A stretch of 64,000 bases of DNA, from NCBI GenBank assembly GCA_007258455.2, contig VDFB02047230.1, positions 160,588,635 through 160,652,634 on the forward strand, in the 5' to 3' direction. The position numbers and the translations under genes were made by a program. Below are positions 1-12,827 of this stretch, one piece after another. Source of the DNA: Sequoia sempervirens (taxonomy: Eukaryota > Streptophyta > Pinopsida > Cupressales > Cupressaceae). The first letter of the stretch is position 1, and every line of letters begins with the position of its first letter. The notes under the pieces were generated by a model, which searched no databases, had not been told where the DNA came from, and saw nothing but the letters and a program-made list of their open reading frames with translations.

Positions 1-1331
1 AGCTTGAACTCTCCTTGTTGGCCTCTCATTGATCTCTAAAGACTTCATCTTTTCCTTGAAAAGATGCTGATTGGAGGTAATGTGTAGGTTGTTCATTGGA
101 TGCTATAGTTTGATCCTCTTGACTAAGGAGCTAATATCCCTGTTGGATAACTGAAAACAAATCTTCAAACTATGGCTCCCTATGCTTTTCGTCCATGACA
201 GACTACACCTTCTCCTCAACAAGGTGGGGAAGCTCATCTAATAAGTTCATAGGTTGCAAGGCATTATCTTTGACAACTTCTTCAATAGTCTCACCAACTT
301 GAATGGGCTGATCACATGCTTCCCTTTCATATGATACTAGTTCATCACCAGTAAAACAAGTCAGCAATATTCTCTGGGTGTTCTAAAACAACTGGTAAAA
401 TAGGAACCTGCATGTTTTCTTCAGCTTGCTCAACATAAACAAGTAGTTGATCAAGAAAATAAACCAATTGTTCTTCTTTCTGTGGCTCCTTTTCCAGTGA
501 AACTTGGGCATCCTTTGTCTGCAAGTGAAGATCCCCAAATGTCTATTGTCCTACTTCCTGCCTCTCCTCTTGTTTGAGCTTTTCTTGCTGTAGTCAGTAA
601 CATGCTACAACTAAATGCATTGGATTTACTTTGCTAATTCTCTCCTTGGGGAGTGAGTCATCTGGATCAATGGGCTACTCTTGAGGGATGATGGACTGAT
701 CTTGTTCAGGTACTACATTCTCTAGCATCGAATTGAATCACTTAAAGCTTGGAATTTCAAACTAAGAAGACTTACTAGGGGAGAGGCTGACTTTTCCTGA
801 AGCTGGAAAACTTGTATTTGGGAACCTCCTATTCAAAAAAAATTAGCCTCATTTCTACCTCCTTTGCAGCCAGCTGCTGGGCAAGGTTCTCTTCCAATTG
901 CCTCTATTGCAGCTCCTCCCTTAGTTGATGTTGATAATCCCTATAAGCTTGAGTATTCTGTACCTAAGCAGAGAGAACTTCATTTGTTCTTCCTTAGCAG
1001 CTATTTCTTGTTCAAGGCCTTCCTCGAACCAGATTCTTTTAGCCACTCTTTCTTGATCATAAAAGTTGACTTGTTCAACCACTTCTTGCTATTGAATAAT
1101 GGTACCCTGCTGCATCTTGATATCAACCAATATCCTAGATAGGCACACAAGTACCTTACTAATATCATTAATCTTCATATTGTGAAGACCTTGACTGAGA
1201 TCCCACAACTTATGGTCAATCTGTTGGAGCAGGTCCAATACACTCTGATATGGATGTGTAGGAGCAACATACTCATGATGTGAAGGGTAATAATAAGCAT
1301 CTTCATATATATTTGACTTCTTTTCAGTCAA
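1..1331 (-). pseudogene. Decayed gag-like region of a minus-strand LTR element
   Basis: The best-preserved stretch is an 80-residue open frame at 1089-1331. It holds a Tyr/His-rich segment followed by a helical segment (LLQQIDHKLWDLSQGL), and similar Glu/Lys-rich helical coding continues toward position 900 after stops. It lies just downstream, on the minus strand, of a primer-binding-like site and an LTR, which is where gag is expected. I see no zinc knuckle and no family signature, so calling it gag rests mainly on position. Below about 860 the frame is full of stops. It could instead be a leader-region ORF. Confidence 0.35.
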
Positions 1332-1619
1332 AGAGCTAGAAACTCAGAACTAATCGATTCTTTTGAGACATACCAACACTTGTGCCTATGAAACTAGAAT
1401 ATTTGAGCTCAGAGTCGCCAGGTATTGTTCAAACTGCCTCCAAAGGCTGAATGATACTGAGGTAGACACCAAATCCCTCAATATGTTGAATTTCTCAATG
1501 ATGCTCTGCTACACATAGTTGCCATGATATGTTGATGTTAACTTCAGAAAGGCCCGAATCTTACTGGTTGCATATCAAAAACCAATAATAGACATGTAAT
1601 TTTCAAACTATCTACTCGA

Positions 1620-1644
1620 TAGTCCCACTGGGCATGCCAAAAAC
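1620..1644 (-). other. Primer-binding-like site next to an LTR end
   Basis: Read on the minus strand, an LTR end (GGTGACAACA) is followed by a sequence containing GGCATGCCCAGTGGGAC. The same pattern with a few changes (AGCATGCTTGGTGGGAC) follows the 5' LTR of the element at 23407. A shared sequence just outside an LTR end is what a tRNA primer site looks like; I cannot assign the tRNA. Confidence 0.4.
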
Positions 1645-2332
1645 TGTTGTCACCTAGAAATTGCACCCTATGCACAAAGATTGAAACTGAGCTTTCTAGA
1701 GACACATGAGATCATTTCAAGGCTGTGGGTCACCTGAAGTTGAAATGAACCTCCGGAGAAGGCTGGCTTCCTTTGGGTATCACCTAAAACTACTAATTCT
1801 TTGAAGGAAAAGGGAGAAGGAATGCACAAAATAAAAACTACACTATGGTGATACACTAGACTGATAAGAACAATGAGATACTCAATTTGCACTTGAATAC
1901 TGATGATGAACATAAGATTACACATCAAATCTTGTAAGCCTTGCACTAACGTTTCACAAATAGGTTTGATTCACACAATTTTTCTGTAGAGGAAAGAAAT
2001 ATTTTCATAGATCAAAATCTATGTGTGACTAAATGAACACAATTTGTAATTTGTATAATGATACTTTTGCGAAGGAAGGCATGAAACACAAGATAAAGTT
2101 ATGAAGGAATGAAAGAAATTCATAAAAATAACTTGATCATGAACCTGAAATGCACAACACTTTACAAGAACAAGATGGAAATCCAAACATCAATAGTCAC
2201 CAAAGCAAACTTTATACATCATGCTATAAACTGAGTTACAAAATCTTGCTAGTCTGAGAGAGGATTGCAAAAGGGTCATAGACTTTAGAAGAGCATACTC
2301 CCGAAATCTCTTTACAAGAAGGAAAAAAAATC

Positions 2333-2340
2333 CTTATATA
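2333..2340 (-). promoter_or_regulatory. TATA box of the left LTR
   Basis: On the minus strand the sequence reads TTGTATATAAGGA. It is placed so that transcripts would run through the rest of the LTR and the primer site into the gag-like region, as expected for an LTR promoter. Confidence 0.45.
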
Positions 2341-2639
2341 CAAGAGTGAGGTCAGCCCCTCAGGGCTTACAAAAGTATATGTCCTCAGGATAAATCTCCC
2401 TCTGATCTTTTGATGAAATTTAATGCTGCACCCTGCATGTCCATGTTGGTGAAGAGTCATTCCTCAGAGAGGCCTTCAGATCTTTTGTAGCTACCGCATT
2501 TATTTCTGATCCTCGTGTCCTCCTTGAACCTCTTCGGCCGAGTGCTTTGAATTCCCTGAGCTCAAAACAGATACGCGTTACATTCATTCTGTTGATGTTC
2601 TTCATCCTGGTCAGACTACCACAACTCACTTTTAGATCT

Positions 2640-3990
2640 CCCTAATTGGCTGAGTATACTCACATAGATTCTCTGGGTGGTCAAAAACTCCTTTCATCAG
2701 AATCGCATCTCGGCGAGACACTAGAATTGTCTCATCGATGCAATTATTCCCTTTGAAACTATCGGCACAACATGTGATAGTCGATGAGAGCTCTTATCGA
2801 GCCCAAAAATCATACCAATATCGCCTTTGTGGTCGCCAAGACAATTGCGTTCAGCCAGACAACATGGAAAACTCTTCTCATCCTCTATCAGCGACGGTAT
2901 ATTAATGTCACCCCGACACATTTTTCTCTACCCGAGCTCTGTATTCTTTGTTGAGACCCTATCAGGTAGACAAAACATCTTGTTGAGGCCTCTCTTCTTC
3001 GCTGATGCCGCCTCCTTGCATATTGGCAAGACAACCATTTATCACCAAGAGGTCACATCGGGCTTAATGGGTCATGTCAAGATCCCTTTCTATCACTGAG
3101 ACCGTACCAAGTCAGGAAGACATCCCACCGAATGTAAGACCTCCTTTCTGAGTCTCCTCAAACATAACATTCCTTTCGGTGTGACTCCCATTGGTCGAGA
3201 AGACTTCATGGCGAAGGGAAAACACTACACCGAGCCCCCTTATCTTTGGCAAGACATAATGCCTTCGCCAATACATCATGGTGAAACTACTTCCTTTGGC
3301 CAAGATCACCTTCGTTCGCCGAGACATGGCCATGTCAGCAAGACCTTAACCCGATGGCTGGAAACTACACCGATGCCAAATGTTGGGGAGAACTCCTTTG
3401 TTCGGTGAATGTTGTGGCGAAGGGACCAACCTTTTCCGAGAGCCCATCCTTCTTATTAGGAGACATCTGTCGAGCTCATTGCTGTCGCCAAAAAAGTCCC
3501 AGGTCACCGAGACCTCTTAGCAAGCTCAAATTGCCACGCCGAAGACTTCAACATAAGGCATTGTCAGCAAGACATGTTAGTTCGCTAAGACTTCTCTTTG
3601 AGACTCTTTGTGTTACCCCGAACGAATGCATTCCGTGTGACCTTCTCACATTGGTAAGACCTCTCACCGATAGTATTTCTTTCGGCGAGAGGTTTTTCGA
3701 TGACTTTAAACCAATTGTTGTTGGCAAGACTTTAACTCTTTGCTGGGACTTCTCACTGAGGTGCTTTGTGTTAGCCCAAAGCTTGTGGTCGCCATGAGTC
3801 TCCTCAATTTATGATTGAATGACCTATCAGCCAAAGAAATCCACATGATAAGAGGTCATACCGAACACTCCTTGTCACAGTTATAGGCTCTACAGTGAAA
3901 GCGTTTGGCAAGACATAAACTAAGTCACAACGACCTATTCAAAATAGAATGCATCAAAGCTGCTAGTCAGCCAGACAGTGAAGATGTTAT
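2640..3990. repeat. Array of short CGGCGAGAC-like motifs in U3
   Basis: Variants of a roughly 10-base motif (GGCGAGAC, GCCAAGAC, GGCAAGAC, CACCGAGAC) recur every 25-50 bases, separated by unique sequence. This is not a simple tandem repeat. Motif density falls abruptly on both sides. Similar motif-rich U3 regions occur in the giant LTRs at 43440-45900 and 57140-59600, with a different motif. Confidence 0.5.
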
Positions 3991-4010
3991 ACCGACTTGG
4001 CTCTAATGGA

Positions 4011-7000
4011 GGCTTGAGCTTGTGATTATTGAGGAATATTTCCAACAAAGCAGGCTTCCCAACTGAGTTCCTTGTGAAATGTCATCAAATGCATGAACTA
4101 ACCCTCAATGGAAATATCTCATCTGGCCCTTATGAACATCTGAAACATAATCTTTCTTGCCTGATTGAGCCCATAGGTGAAAATTGGGTAACAGTCCAAA
4201 TAAGGGTTTATGGGATCATCCTAATCTTTCAACGTCAAGAGATTATCATGCAATTCAATATACATATCCAACTATCCACCATAAGTGTGGGATAATACAT
4301 ATAATTAAATCATTGACTATGAGCACATCACTTAATTTCATATAAGAAATAAAATAAATTTCACTAGATTGGTAGATCATGTGCACATGACATAGAAACA
4401 ACATTTGCAAGCATGAATTTTCATGTCAAGGCTTGTGTCAATTATGATGATCCATTTAGATGAGCAAGTATATTTTTTCAAGTATAAAATTCAAGATATT
4501 ATTTATAATAAGGAGATATAAATTGAGGATAATGGTTATGGATGTAAATCTTGACCACCTCAATAGAATAGGGATGATTCTTCCAAGGTTAGTAATAACT
4601 CAAAAAGAGGTTGCATGAGCAATAGAGAATCTAATCTAGCATACCATTTGGTATGCATAATGAAGATGAAGACATGTTCTACATATAAGTAAACATCAAT
4701 AAAAAATAATAATTTTGGTATGCTTACTGTTACCCATAAATTTTCCTTGAGTCTCTATTTGGGATATTATTTTCTTGTTTTACCTAAGTCATGAACTAAA
4801 CTTAGTTCTCGGTGGCCTTTTGTCATCCATTGCAAACTCGGGCGGTGTTTTGTGAAGTTTGTTGAACCTTCTATTTTACCGCCTACTTTACTTTTCCTTC
4901 ATTTGGCGAGTTTTTCTTGTCACATTCAAACCCTCTTTTATTTCCCAAAGTGAAATGTACAAAAGGGATTAATTCATGAGTCAAAACTTGGAGATTTCAT
5001 TAGTAATTTATGCCTCGGTTGACATTTTCTAAGTCATTTTGAACTAAGGTAGGGTTTTCCTAAGTTATGCAAACTGCTAGCTTTGTCGCCTATGCAAAAT
5101 TATGTCAATCAAACTGAATTATTTCCAATCTAGTTACTTGATTGTGATGTTATCTATAAAATAAAGCCAATACTTTCCAAGCACAACATAAATAGAAACC
5201 AACAAAACATAAATGTGAAAACATAGATAATACCAAAAAGAGATATTTTATTTATATACAAACATTTTTATATTATGTTGGAATAGTTATAATCGCTTGG
5301 TTCGAGTATAAAAACCAAGTTGGAAGACACAAAAAGAGGCAAACAAAAGATGTTTCAAGTCCACAGAGTAAACATCATGGCCTGGATACTCTCAGTAACA
5401 ACTTGCTGACATTCCATTTGGGTAGGTGAAAGTAGGTTCTCTTGCAACTAGAGGAACTGCACGAATAGCCCCATGTCATTCCTTACTACTCCAGTGCATA
5501 GTAAAGCCATGACCTCCTCTAGAGTTTTTTCCTAAATGGATGATGCAATGCAGATGGAATCAACTATCAACTAAATCCGTGGATAGTAGCTTAGTCCGTT
5601 TATTGCCACCTTGATGTGGTGATGGAACTCAAGCTTCACCAAACACTCCATTTCCCTCACACCCCAGTCTTGGTGGCCAGAAGTGGGACAATAGTGTAAA
5701 TAAACCGCTCTAGCATGGTAGTATTATGTACATGATCTTGGCTCAAAAACAACTTGCCCAGGATGCTTTAGAGCACCTCTTCTTCCACTTCACTCTACAC
5801 CATGAAGACCTCTTTCAGTTGATTAGAAATATTCTTGAATAGAGAATTGCACTCAATCTCCTCCAGAATGATATAATCATTCATAGAACTTCCTTCACTT
5901 TGGGAGCTCGCCATATTGGATGCAATTGATTTTGGGAAAGAAATGATACTACTTGAATTTATAGAATTTTGGTTAGACATGGGTGCATTCATTCAAGATT
6001 GATCTACTTGTGTTGATTGAGTTGCAATTCTTCATCGGATAGCTCACACGTGCTACCGCTTAGTTTCCTTATACATTGCATTAAATATTGATGAAATGAT
6101 TGGTCCTTTAGCGGCTGCTGCTCGGGTGATGATCAACTTCCTCTGCCGATATCTTTTTTTTGGAAAAATTTCCAATTGTCTTATTGATTCCCCAATAAAT
6201 GTTCGGGATACAAGAATTTACTAAATGAGTAACATCTCTAATGTACGTTCAAATGGCTTTAGCTACATTATAAATTAGAAGAGCATCATGGATAGGGGGA
6301 CTTTTGAATCTTCTTAGATACATCTAGGAGTGTTTTTGAGGAGGAATATTATTAATTACAATCTGCAATAGCCTATAATCTTTGTGTTATAAATTGAAAT
6401 ATTTTACGTATGCAAAGCTATGTGTTATGCACACGGTTAGTTGTGTTTTCTTTGAAGAACATGCTATCTATCTCTCATTTATTGCAATATGATCTATTCA
6501 CATTGGTTTAATTTGATAGTCATGATTTTCAATCTTTGAATTGATCATAAATGGTTGTGTTTCTTCCTTCACACTAGTTTCATATTTATGGGCTCGTGTT
6601 AGTCACCTTTTTGCTTTCTGGTTAAAAGCACATGTTATTTCCTTGGGATAGATTAATTCATTTCCTGTGAGGGGGTTGTACCTCGATAAAATTTAGAGAA
6701 AAGCCACAAATGCAATTGTGCGCTTTTTAGAGTTGTGAGCGGATTCATATCAATGCCAATCTGGGTTTAGAGTCATTGCTTAATCTATCTATTAAGATCT
6801 ATTTCATTCACTAACACTTACAAAGATACATAATGAGAACCAAAGTGAAGTACAAGTTCCAAAAAGATGCATTAAAATATACCTCTCAAGAGCAAGATGT
6901 GATTTCTATATATGTATTGTCACTAAATGATACCTTTGTTCATAAAGAGGCATTAGTAGAATGCACTTCGATTGTATATCATAACGACAAAGGGAAAGGT

Positions 7001-8154
7001 GTCATTTAGGGATTAAATTCATACAATACATATTATGGTTCATTTTTCTAAAATTTAGTTATATTTCTAATTTACATGTGTTTACACTTGCTCTCACCAC
7101 TTGGGAGGCAAGGTTTTTGTTCAACTTTTATAGGTCATAGGCACTTATGGTTTACTTAACAATAATTGCACATGGGATAAATCTGGGTGCATTCTTCACA
7201 ACTTACCTCACAACTATAATAATCATGTGCACAAAGGTAAGTATATCAAGTATGCATCTATGATTTTTTAATTTTATCTCAAAATTTTAATGCTAAAGTG
7301 TATCATGTGTTTATGCTTCATACTTAATTTATAATTATTATGATAAAAATCTATATACACATTATCTTCATATGTATTTATCCAACCTTTAATCTTTTCT
7401 CTATCTCTCTCTTTGATTTCTATGTACTCCATAGAACACACAATATCAAGGAAGCATATTACTAATTATTGTCAAATTTATGTGCAAGTGATCTTTGGTT
7501 TACTACTCTAGATATCCTACTTTAGTTATATTTGTATTTTTCTTATTTAATTTAATGTTATTTCCCCATGTATATTCAAATGAATGCTAAAGTCAAGGTA
7601 AAACATACAAGCGATAAGTGCATACCCATCACTTTTACTCTTTTTTAGACTAGTTTGCTTGGATGTCCTAAGTACATTATCCTACCACATAATTTTAACA
7701 AAATTGATACTCCTATAGACCCCAAAATTTGATTAACCATTAGAAAAATAAACATCAACCTAAAGCTTAGAAAATTCTTAGATTTTATATTAGTAATTCC
7801 GTCATGGGGTTGAAAACTATAGTTTTGATTCCAACTCAACGATCATAAAATTTAGAATTTAGAATTTTATAAATCAAGAATTATATACTAACATATTATG
7901 CTACTTTTAATTCAAATGATAGTTGTTAGAGATATAATTATTGGTCCAACTAAGGAAACATGTTAGATATGATTAATCCAATAAAAACACAATAATTTAT
8001 CTCAAAATCCCCTTGATGAGAGAAATTGAGGCAGTGGCCAATACCATACTACCTTTATTTGATTAGTAAATTGTTTATTTACAATGAATATGAAAATTAC
8101 ATGGATATATTTCACCCCTTGTTCTATTCATAACACCTTGGTTATGGATACAAT
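4011..8154. other. AT-rich stretch without a recognisable gene
   Basis: Open frames here are short: 88 codons at 4029-4295 on the plus strand, which I do not recognise, and 65 codons at 5795-5992 on the minus strand. The latter begins Met-Asn-Ala and continues after stops as Glu-rich helical sequence to about 5600, so it may be the end of a decayed ORF. A small GC-richer patch at 4810-4920 resembles LTR U3 sequence. I see no LTR pair, splice pattern or conserved domain. Confidence 0.4.
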
Positions 8155-9488
8155 TGTTGAGCATAGGTTTTTATTGATGTCAAACTGATGTCAACAATTC
8201 ATTATTGTTGATAGTGATTTTCAAAGGGAGTCAAGGATGTCAAATGCAAAGGTTGTCAAAATGAAGAATGTTGTAGGAGTACTAGAATTATCATCTAACT
8301 TAAGGTTTCAGAAGCATATTTTTTGACAATGTGTAGACTATCTAATCTATTCAGGTATTATGGAGAAAGTTTTTTTGTGGCATGACTTCCTTCAGATTGT
8401 TCATGTATTTATTATACCATGTCAGGTATGTAGTTAGCATGAGTGTGGTGGTCTGAAAGGATATATTTTGGGCAGAGAGATTAATTAATATGGTTGGAAT
8501 TTCTTTCAAAAATGTAGTGTTACTCTATGGTTTGGAAGGAGAGTATGCCTACACCAGTTCTATCAATTTCTTAAGTTTTCAATGGTGTGGCTCACTTTAC
8601 GAGTAGTTTAAAATATCAAAAGTTTCATCAAGATATTCTAAAGGTTGAGGCATGTATGGTAATGACTACTAGCATGCAAATTTTAAATCAAGTATGCAGA
8701 GTGAGGATAAGACTTGTTTAAGATTCCTGTGGTGGTGTAAGGCACTAAGTTCTTTTGGTGGAAAGTTTGGAACGTTGTATTACATGTTTCATGTAATTTG
8801 AATTTAGGTCCTTCTTATGTTTTCTAGGTTGGTGTGAATGCTTGGCTGACATAGAAGTGTGTTAATGTAATGTCATGTATATATTTCAAATGTTCAAATG
8901 CATTATATGTCAAGTTGTAACCAATATTGAGCAGGATGTACAAGTGTGTTGTATGAAAGTGTAATGAATGAAAGGCATGTGATGAAAGTGTGAAGAAAAG
9001 AGGGAGTTCTAGTTTTAGTAGGTTATTCTCAATGTGAGAGAGTGTATTTTATGTCTTTGGTGCCTATCAGAGTTAAAATTCAAATCCACCATTATTTTAT
9101 ATTTTGGTAGGATTGGTGTTCTACCTATTGGGTTATTCTGACAAAGATTGGTGTCTCTATTTTGGTGGGGGTTGGTGTCTCCTGTAGGTTTGTGCCTACT
9201 TAATATTTTTGGGTTTGGTGTGTTTGGTAGGTTGGTACCTACATCACATTGTAAAATTCACTTATTATATTCCTGCTTATGTGAGTTTCTCACTGTGGTT
9301 TTTCCCATTTCGAGTTTTCGCATAAAACTAGTGTTGTGTTATCTTGTGTTCTTTACTTACTATATTGTATGGTTCAATGCTCTTCATGTTAAAAATACAT
9401 AAAGTATTTGTAAAGGTTTCCATAATTGTTGCAATTTTTTGATCTACTGATTCACCCCCCCTCTCAGTAGATTGTGTTCACTTCAACA
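8155..9488 (+). repeat. Lone LTR, copia-like
   Basis: The segment starts TGTTGA and ends TCAACA, a perfect 6-base inverted terminus of the TG...CA type. Near its 3' end it has TTCACCCCCCCTCTCAGTAG, a run I associate with 3' ends of plant copia LTRs (from memory, not searched). The 1.33 kb length fits. No matching second copy is in the window and no clean 5-base target duplication is visible (ACAAT against ATCTG), so it is a solo LTR with a decayed or rearranged flank. Sequence just after it (CTGGTCCTTGCTCT) could be a ruined tRNA-Met primer site. Confidence 0.55.
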
Positions 9489-11323
9489 ATCTGGTCCTTG
9501 CTCTACTATCCATATATCTCTATTATTTTCTTAGATTTTTATGCAATATGAATAGTTGAATCATCTTTTTATTTGCTTAATTTGTTCTATACAATTATTT
9601 TATCAATCCTTAAACCAAACTTACATTGCATATATGAAATGAAAGAAAATAGGATGAAGGATGATGAATGAGTTCACCATAAAGACCTATTTCCCCAATT
9701 TCATTCAAATTGTAATCTATGAAATACAAATGAAGAACAATAATCAAATCTAACAAAAAAAAAAATCAATTTAGGGAGATATAGAAAGGGGAAAAGGGTG
9801 TGTACCTTTCACCAAAAGTCACCATTTGAAGCTCACTGAGGACTCTTTCGCCCTATGGCGAATGGGTCTTGTCTAGGGTTCATGAAAAATGATTTCTAGG
9901 TTCTCTTCTATCATGTCTTCACTCCTATATTCTTGATGTTCACTATTAGACAACCGAAAAATAAATTTTGTAGAGGAGTTTCCATGCTATGACAAATTTT
10001 CTTGAATTTCTTGAATTTTTCTCTTCAAAGGATCTTCAACCTAAAATCTGTAATCACACACAAAGAGAGAAAAATGTTATTTGTTAGGGAATAGGGGTTT
10101 TCCTTGGTCAAACCAAATTTTGGTAATTAAACCTTCAAATGAAATGGAGAAGCATGAAGGAATGATGAATGAAAAATAGTATGTAACAACTCACCAAATC
10201 TTATTTGAACCTTAGATTATAAATCTGCAAACTAGCATGAAGTGGCCTCAATGAATGTAGATCTTGATCATTAAACCTGATTAGAGATAATGTCCTTGAA
10301 CGATTTAATAGATATTGAACACTACATCACCATATTAGCTCAAAAACATGCATGATGCAATAAATCGTTGACATGACAATAGGAATCTTGATTGTTGCAA
10401 TAATCTTCAATAAATTTTCCTTTGAGTTCCTTGAAAATGCTCTTGAATGCTCTAATAATGCTCTTGTGAAAGTACTCTTGAGATAAATTGAACTTGCTAG
10501 GATCTTAGGATAAAAAATAATGAAATAACCTCTTATTTATACATATCTTAACATTAATTTCAGAAACTCAAATATCACAAGCCAACATTGAATTGTAGAT
10601 TTGAAATCATTGAACAATTGCCAAAAACATAATTCAAATTTAGGTCTAGGTGCAAGTGAGGACCCATTTTCCCTATGGCGAATGGGTCCTAGGCCACTTT
10701 CCTAGGACACACATTACTCAATGTTAAGCATAATGTTATGGCATTGATGAATGTTGGGTTTTATCCCTCAAAAATTACATCTAATTAGGCTTGGATTTGA
10801 ATTAAAGGGGTCAATTATGGAAAATTAACCTCAATTAATTAATTAAGCCCTATATTAGTGTGAAAGTGTAAAGATACACCTTACAACACCAAAAACAAGG
10901 AACAATTAAGTCCATTTTAATTAAAAGGGCCCTAAAATTATGTGAATATGTAAAATACATATTATTGTTCACTAAATTAAGGCATCATTTAGCTCATTTT
11001 ATTATTATTATTATTCCCAAATTAAGTGTGAAAAGGGGTAGTTTTTCCTATACTACAATATATGTAGAGTTTAAAAACCTTAGGAAATGAATTGACACGT
11101 GTCCATCTGCTAGATGGAAATAAAAGGGACATAGTGCATAATTTCTTCCCCCTTTTGTGATTTTTCACTCCCCCTTGAGGGAAAGAAAAAAGTAGTGGTT
11201 TTTCTCTTCTTAAATAGTGGAAAAATTAGTAAAATATAAAAAAATGGGACATATACTTCTCTAAGGTGTCCATATTTTTTATTGCTCTTATAATTCTATG
11301 TTTATACATGTCTTATTACTTGG
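9489..11323. other. AT-rich spacer with two copies of a CCCTATGGCGAATGGGTC motif
   Basis: No usable open frame is seen. An 18-base motif occurs at about 9861-9878 and again at 10671-10688; the second copy forms a hairpin because GACCCATT (10661-10668) precedes it. A short ATT microsatellite sits near 11000. The stretch may be the remains of an LTR, but I found no partner. Confidence 0.35.
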
Positions 11324-12813
11324 TGCAGGAGCACGCGGGTGGATAGGTAATCAACACCAACCAAAACCATTGTTTGTTTTTCTTTCAATTTTGGTTCATT
11401 TGGTTTCTCTCGCTTCGATCATGCCTAAACCTCTTAAATTTGTACATTTTAACAAAATACAATAGAAACATTAGTGTCTCATGAAATGTTCAAATATTTT
11501 AAGCAAATGTAATAAGCTGGTGTAAAGGATTATTTTTAGAGGATCGACCATTTACTACTTCAGCTGTTAAAGAAGGTTCGGTGTTACAATTGTTAGGAAT
11601 ACTACAGTTTGTAATATGATCATGATTTCTCAACTATGTGATCGATGTGTTGCTCTTGTGAATCAAGATTTTTCTTGACTGAAGAAGATTTGAAGCATTA
11701 CCACCTTGGTTCATGTGACAAGGAATATCTACTTGATTTCATGGGGATGTTAAAGTAAAGGGAGTTAGTCAATATTCCTAGCTATAATTACAAGCTTCAT
11801 CAAAGATGCCATATGTTGAAATATGGCTTGGAAAGATGAGTCGATAGTGAAATAAGACAAAAAGAAATATGCCTCTTTTAATTAAAATATGAGAGGACTG
11901 CTTGAAACTTTTCACCTTCTAGAGGTCAATGAAGGAGAGGATACAATGTTGTATGTGGAAAATAAAGGAAGCATTTTGTTTTTGAAATTGAAGCAATGTA
12001 AGATAAAGGGGTGCGACTTATGAAGAGGCTATATTTTTTAGTTTTGAAATAGGCGCCAAGAGGGGAGAGGGTGAGTAGGCCCATTGGGAAAGGCTGATTT
12101 ATTTTGAGAAAGGATCGATAAAATACATAGCAAGATGATTCAATTGAAAAGAGAGCTTCCCATGAGAATAAGAGGTATGGGGGGGTGTGTGACAAGTAGA
12201 GAAGGGCACACGCCACACTGCTTGGGTAAGAGGCATTCAAATAAATTGAAATAAAACTTATAAAAGCAGATTTAAGGGATAGTGAAGTGGAGGGGTTGTG
12301 CAATGAATAAGGGAAGAGTTGGGTTGCGAGAGTGTGAGGAGAGGAAGTTGCACAAAATTTATAAAAGAAAGAGGGTACAACATAGAAGTATCAAATGCTT
12401 CATCAAATATATTAAGAAGTTCACATTGACACTGAGGGAAGAAGGATAGGTGCACTCAAAGAAGAGATTGGAAGGGAGTGTCCAAAAGGGGAGAGGATAG
12501 TGAAGCGGTTGTGAGAGGCACACGAACAAGATTTGTAGAAAGGAAATGTTTGAGATAACGAGGAGTAAAGAACCTGTGTAAGAAGAAAAACTTGATTAGA
12601 TGTGAATTGAAGATTGCTAGTAGGTTTGAGGTTGTTGATCCAAAATAGAGAAGTGGTGGTTTGTTGAATGTATTTTATAATTAACCAAATAAAGTTACAT
12701 TTTTTCTTGTAATTTTTTTTTTGCTGAAATTGTTGAATACGACAGGTTATTGCCTGAGATTTTGTAAGTGTGTTATTGGTGTTTTCACAAAGGGGAGTAC
12801 CCCTTCAACATCA
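11324..12813 (+). repeat. LTR copy A of a non-autonomous element
   Basis: The left edge is where similarity to copies at 18719 and 21425 begins (TGCAGGAGCACGCGGG). The right edge is CA (CAACATCA), two bases before a tRNA-Met-type primer site. Length is about 1.49 kb. The three copies share long stretches around a GGTTCGGTGTTAC-type block but differ by many small indels, so they are old. Confidence 0.7.
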
Positions 12814-12815
12814 AT

Positions 12816-12827
12816 TGGTATCAGAAC
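12816..12827 (+). other. tRNA-Met-type primer-binding site, copy A
   Basis: TGGTATCAGAAC differs by one base from TGGTATCAGAGC, the usual plant initiator-tRNA-Met primer site, and lies two bases after the LTR end. It fixes the element's direction as plus. Confidence 0.75.

Larger units (their letters stand above)
1645..4010 (-). repeat. LTR of the minus-strand element (outer end uncertain)
   Basis: The edge at 1645 (plus-strand TGTTGTCACC, minus-strand end CA) abuts the primer-like site. On the minus strand a TATA box (TATATAAG, 2333-2340) lies about 690 bases before that edge, giving a U3-R-U5 layout. The upstream part (about 2640-3990) is GC-richer than its surroundings and full of short repeated motifs. 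The outer end is set only by where the motif array stops; no second copy or target duplication lies in the window to fix it. Confidence 0.45.

Noticed and set aside
9148..9402. 84-codon hydrophobic ORF that could be a small membrane protein
   Set aside because: It lies inside the copia-like LTR, just before its pyrimidine-rich end, and consists of T/G-rich sequence that favours Phe/Leu/Val codons.
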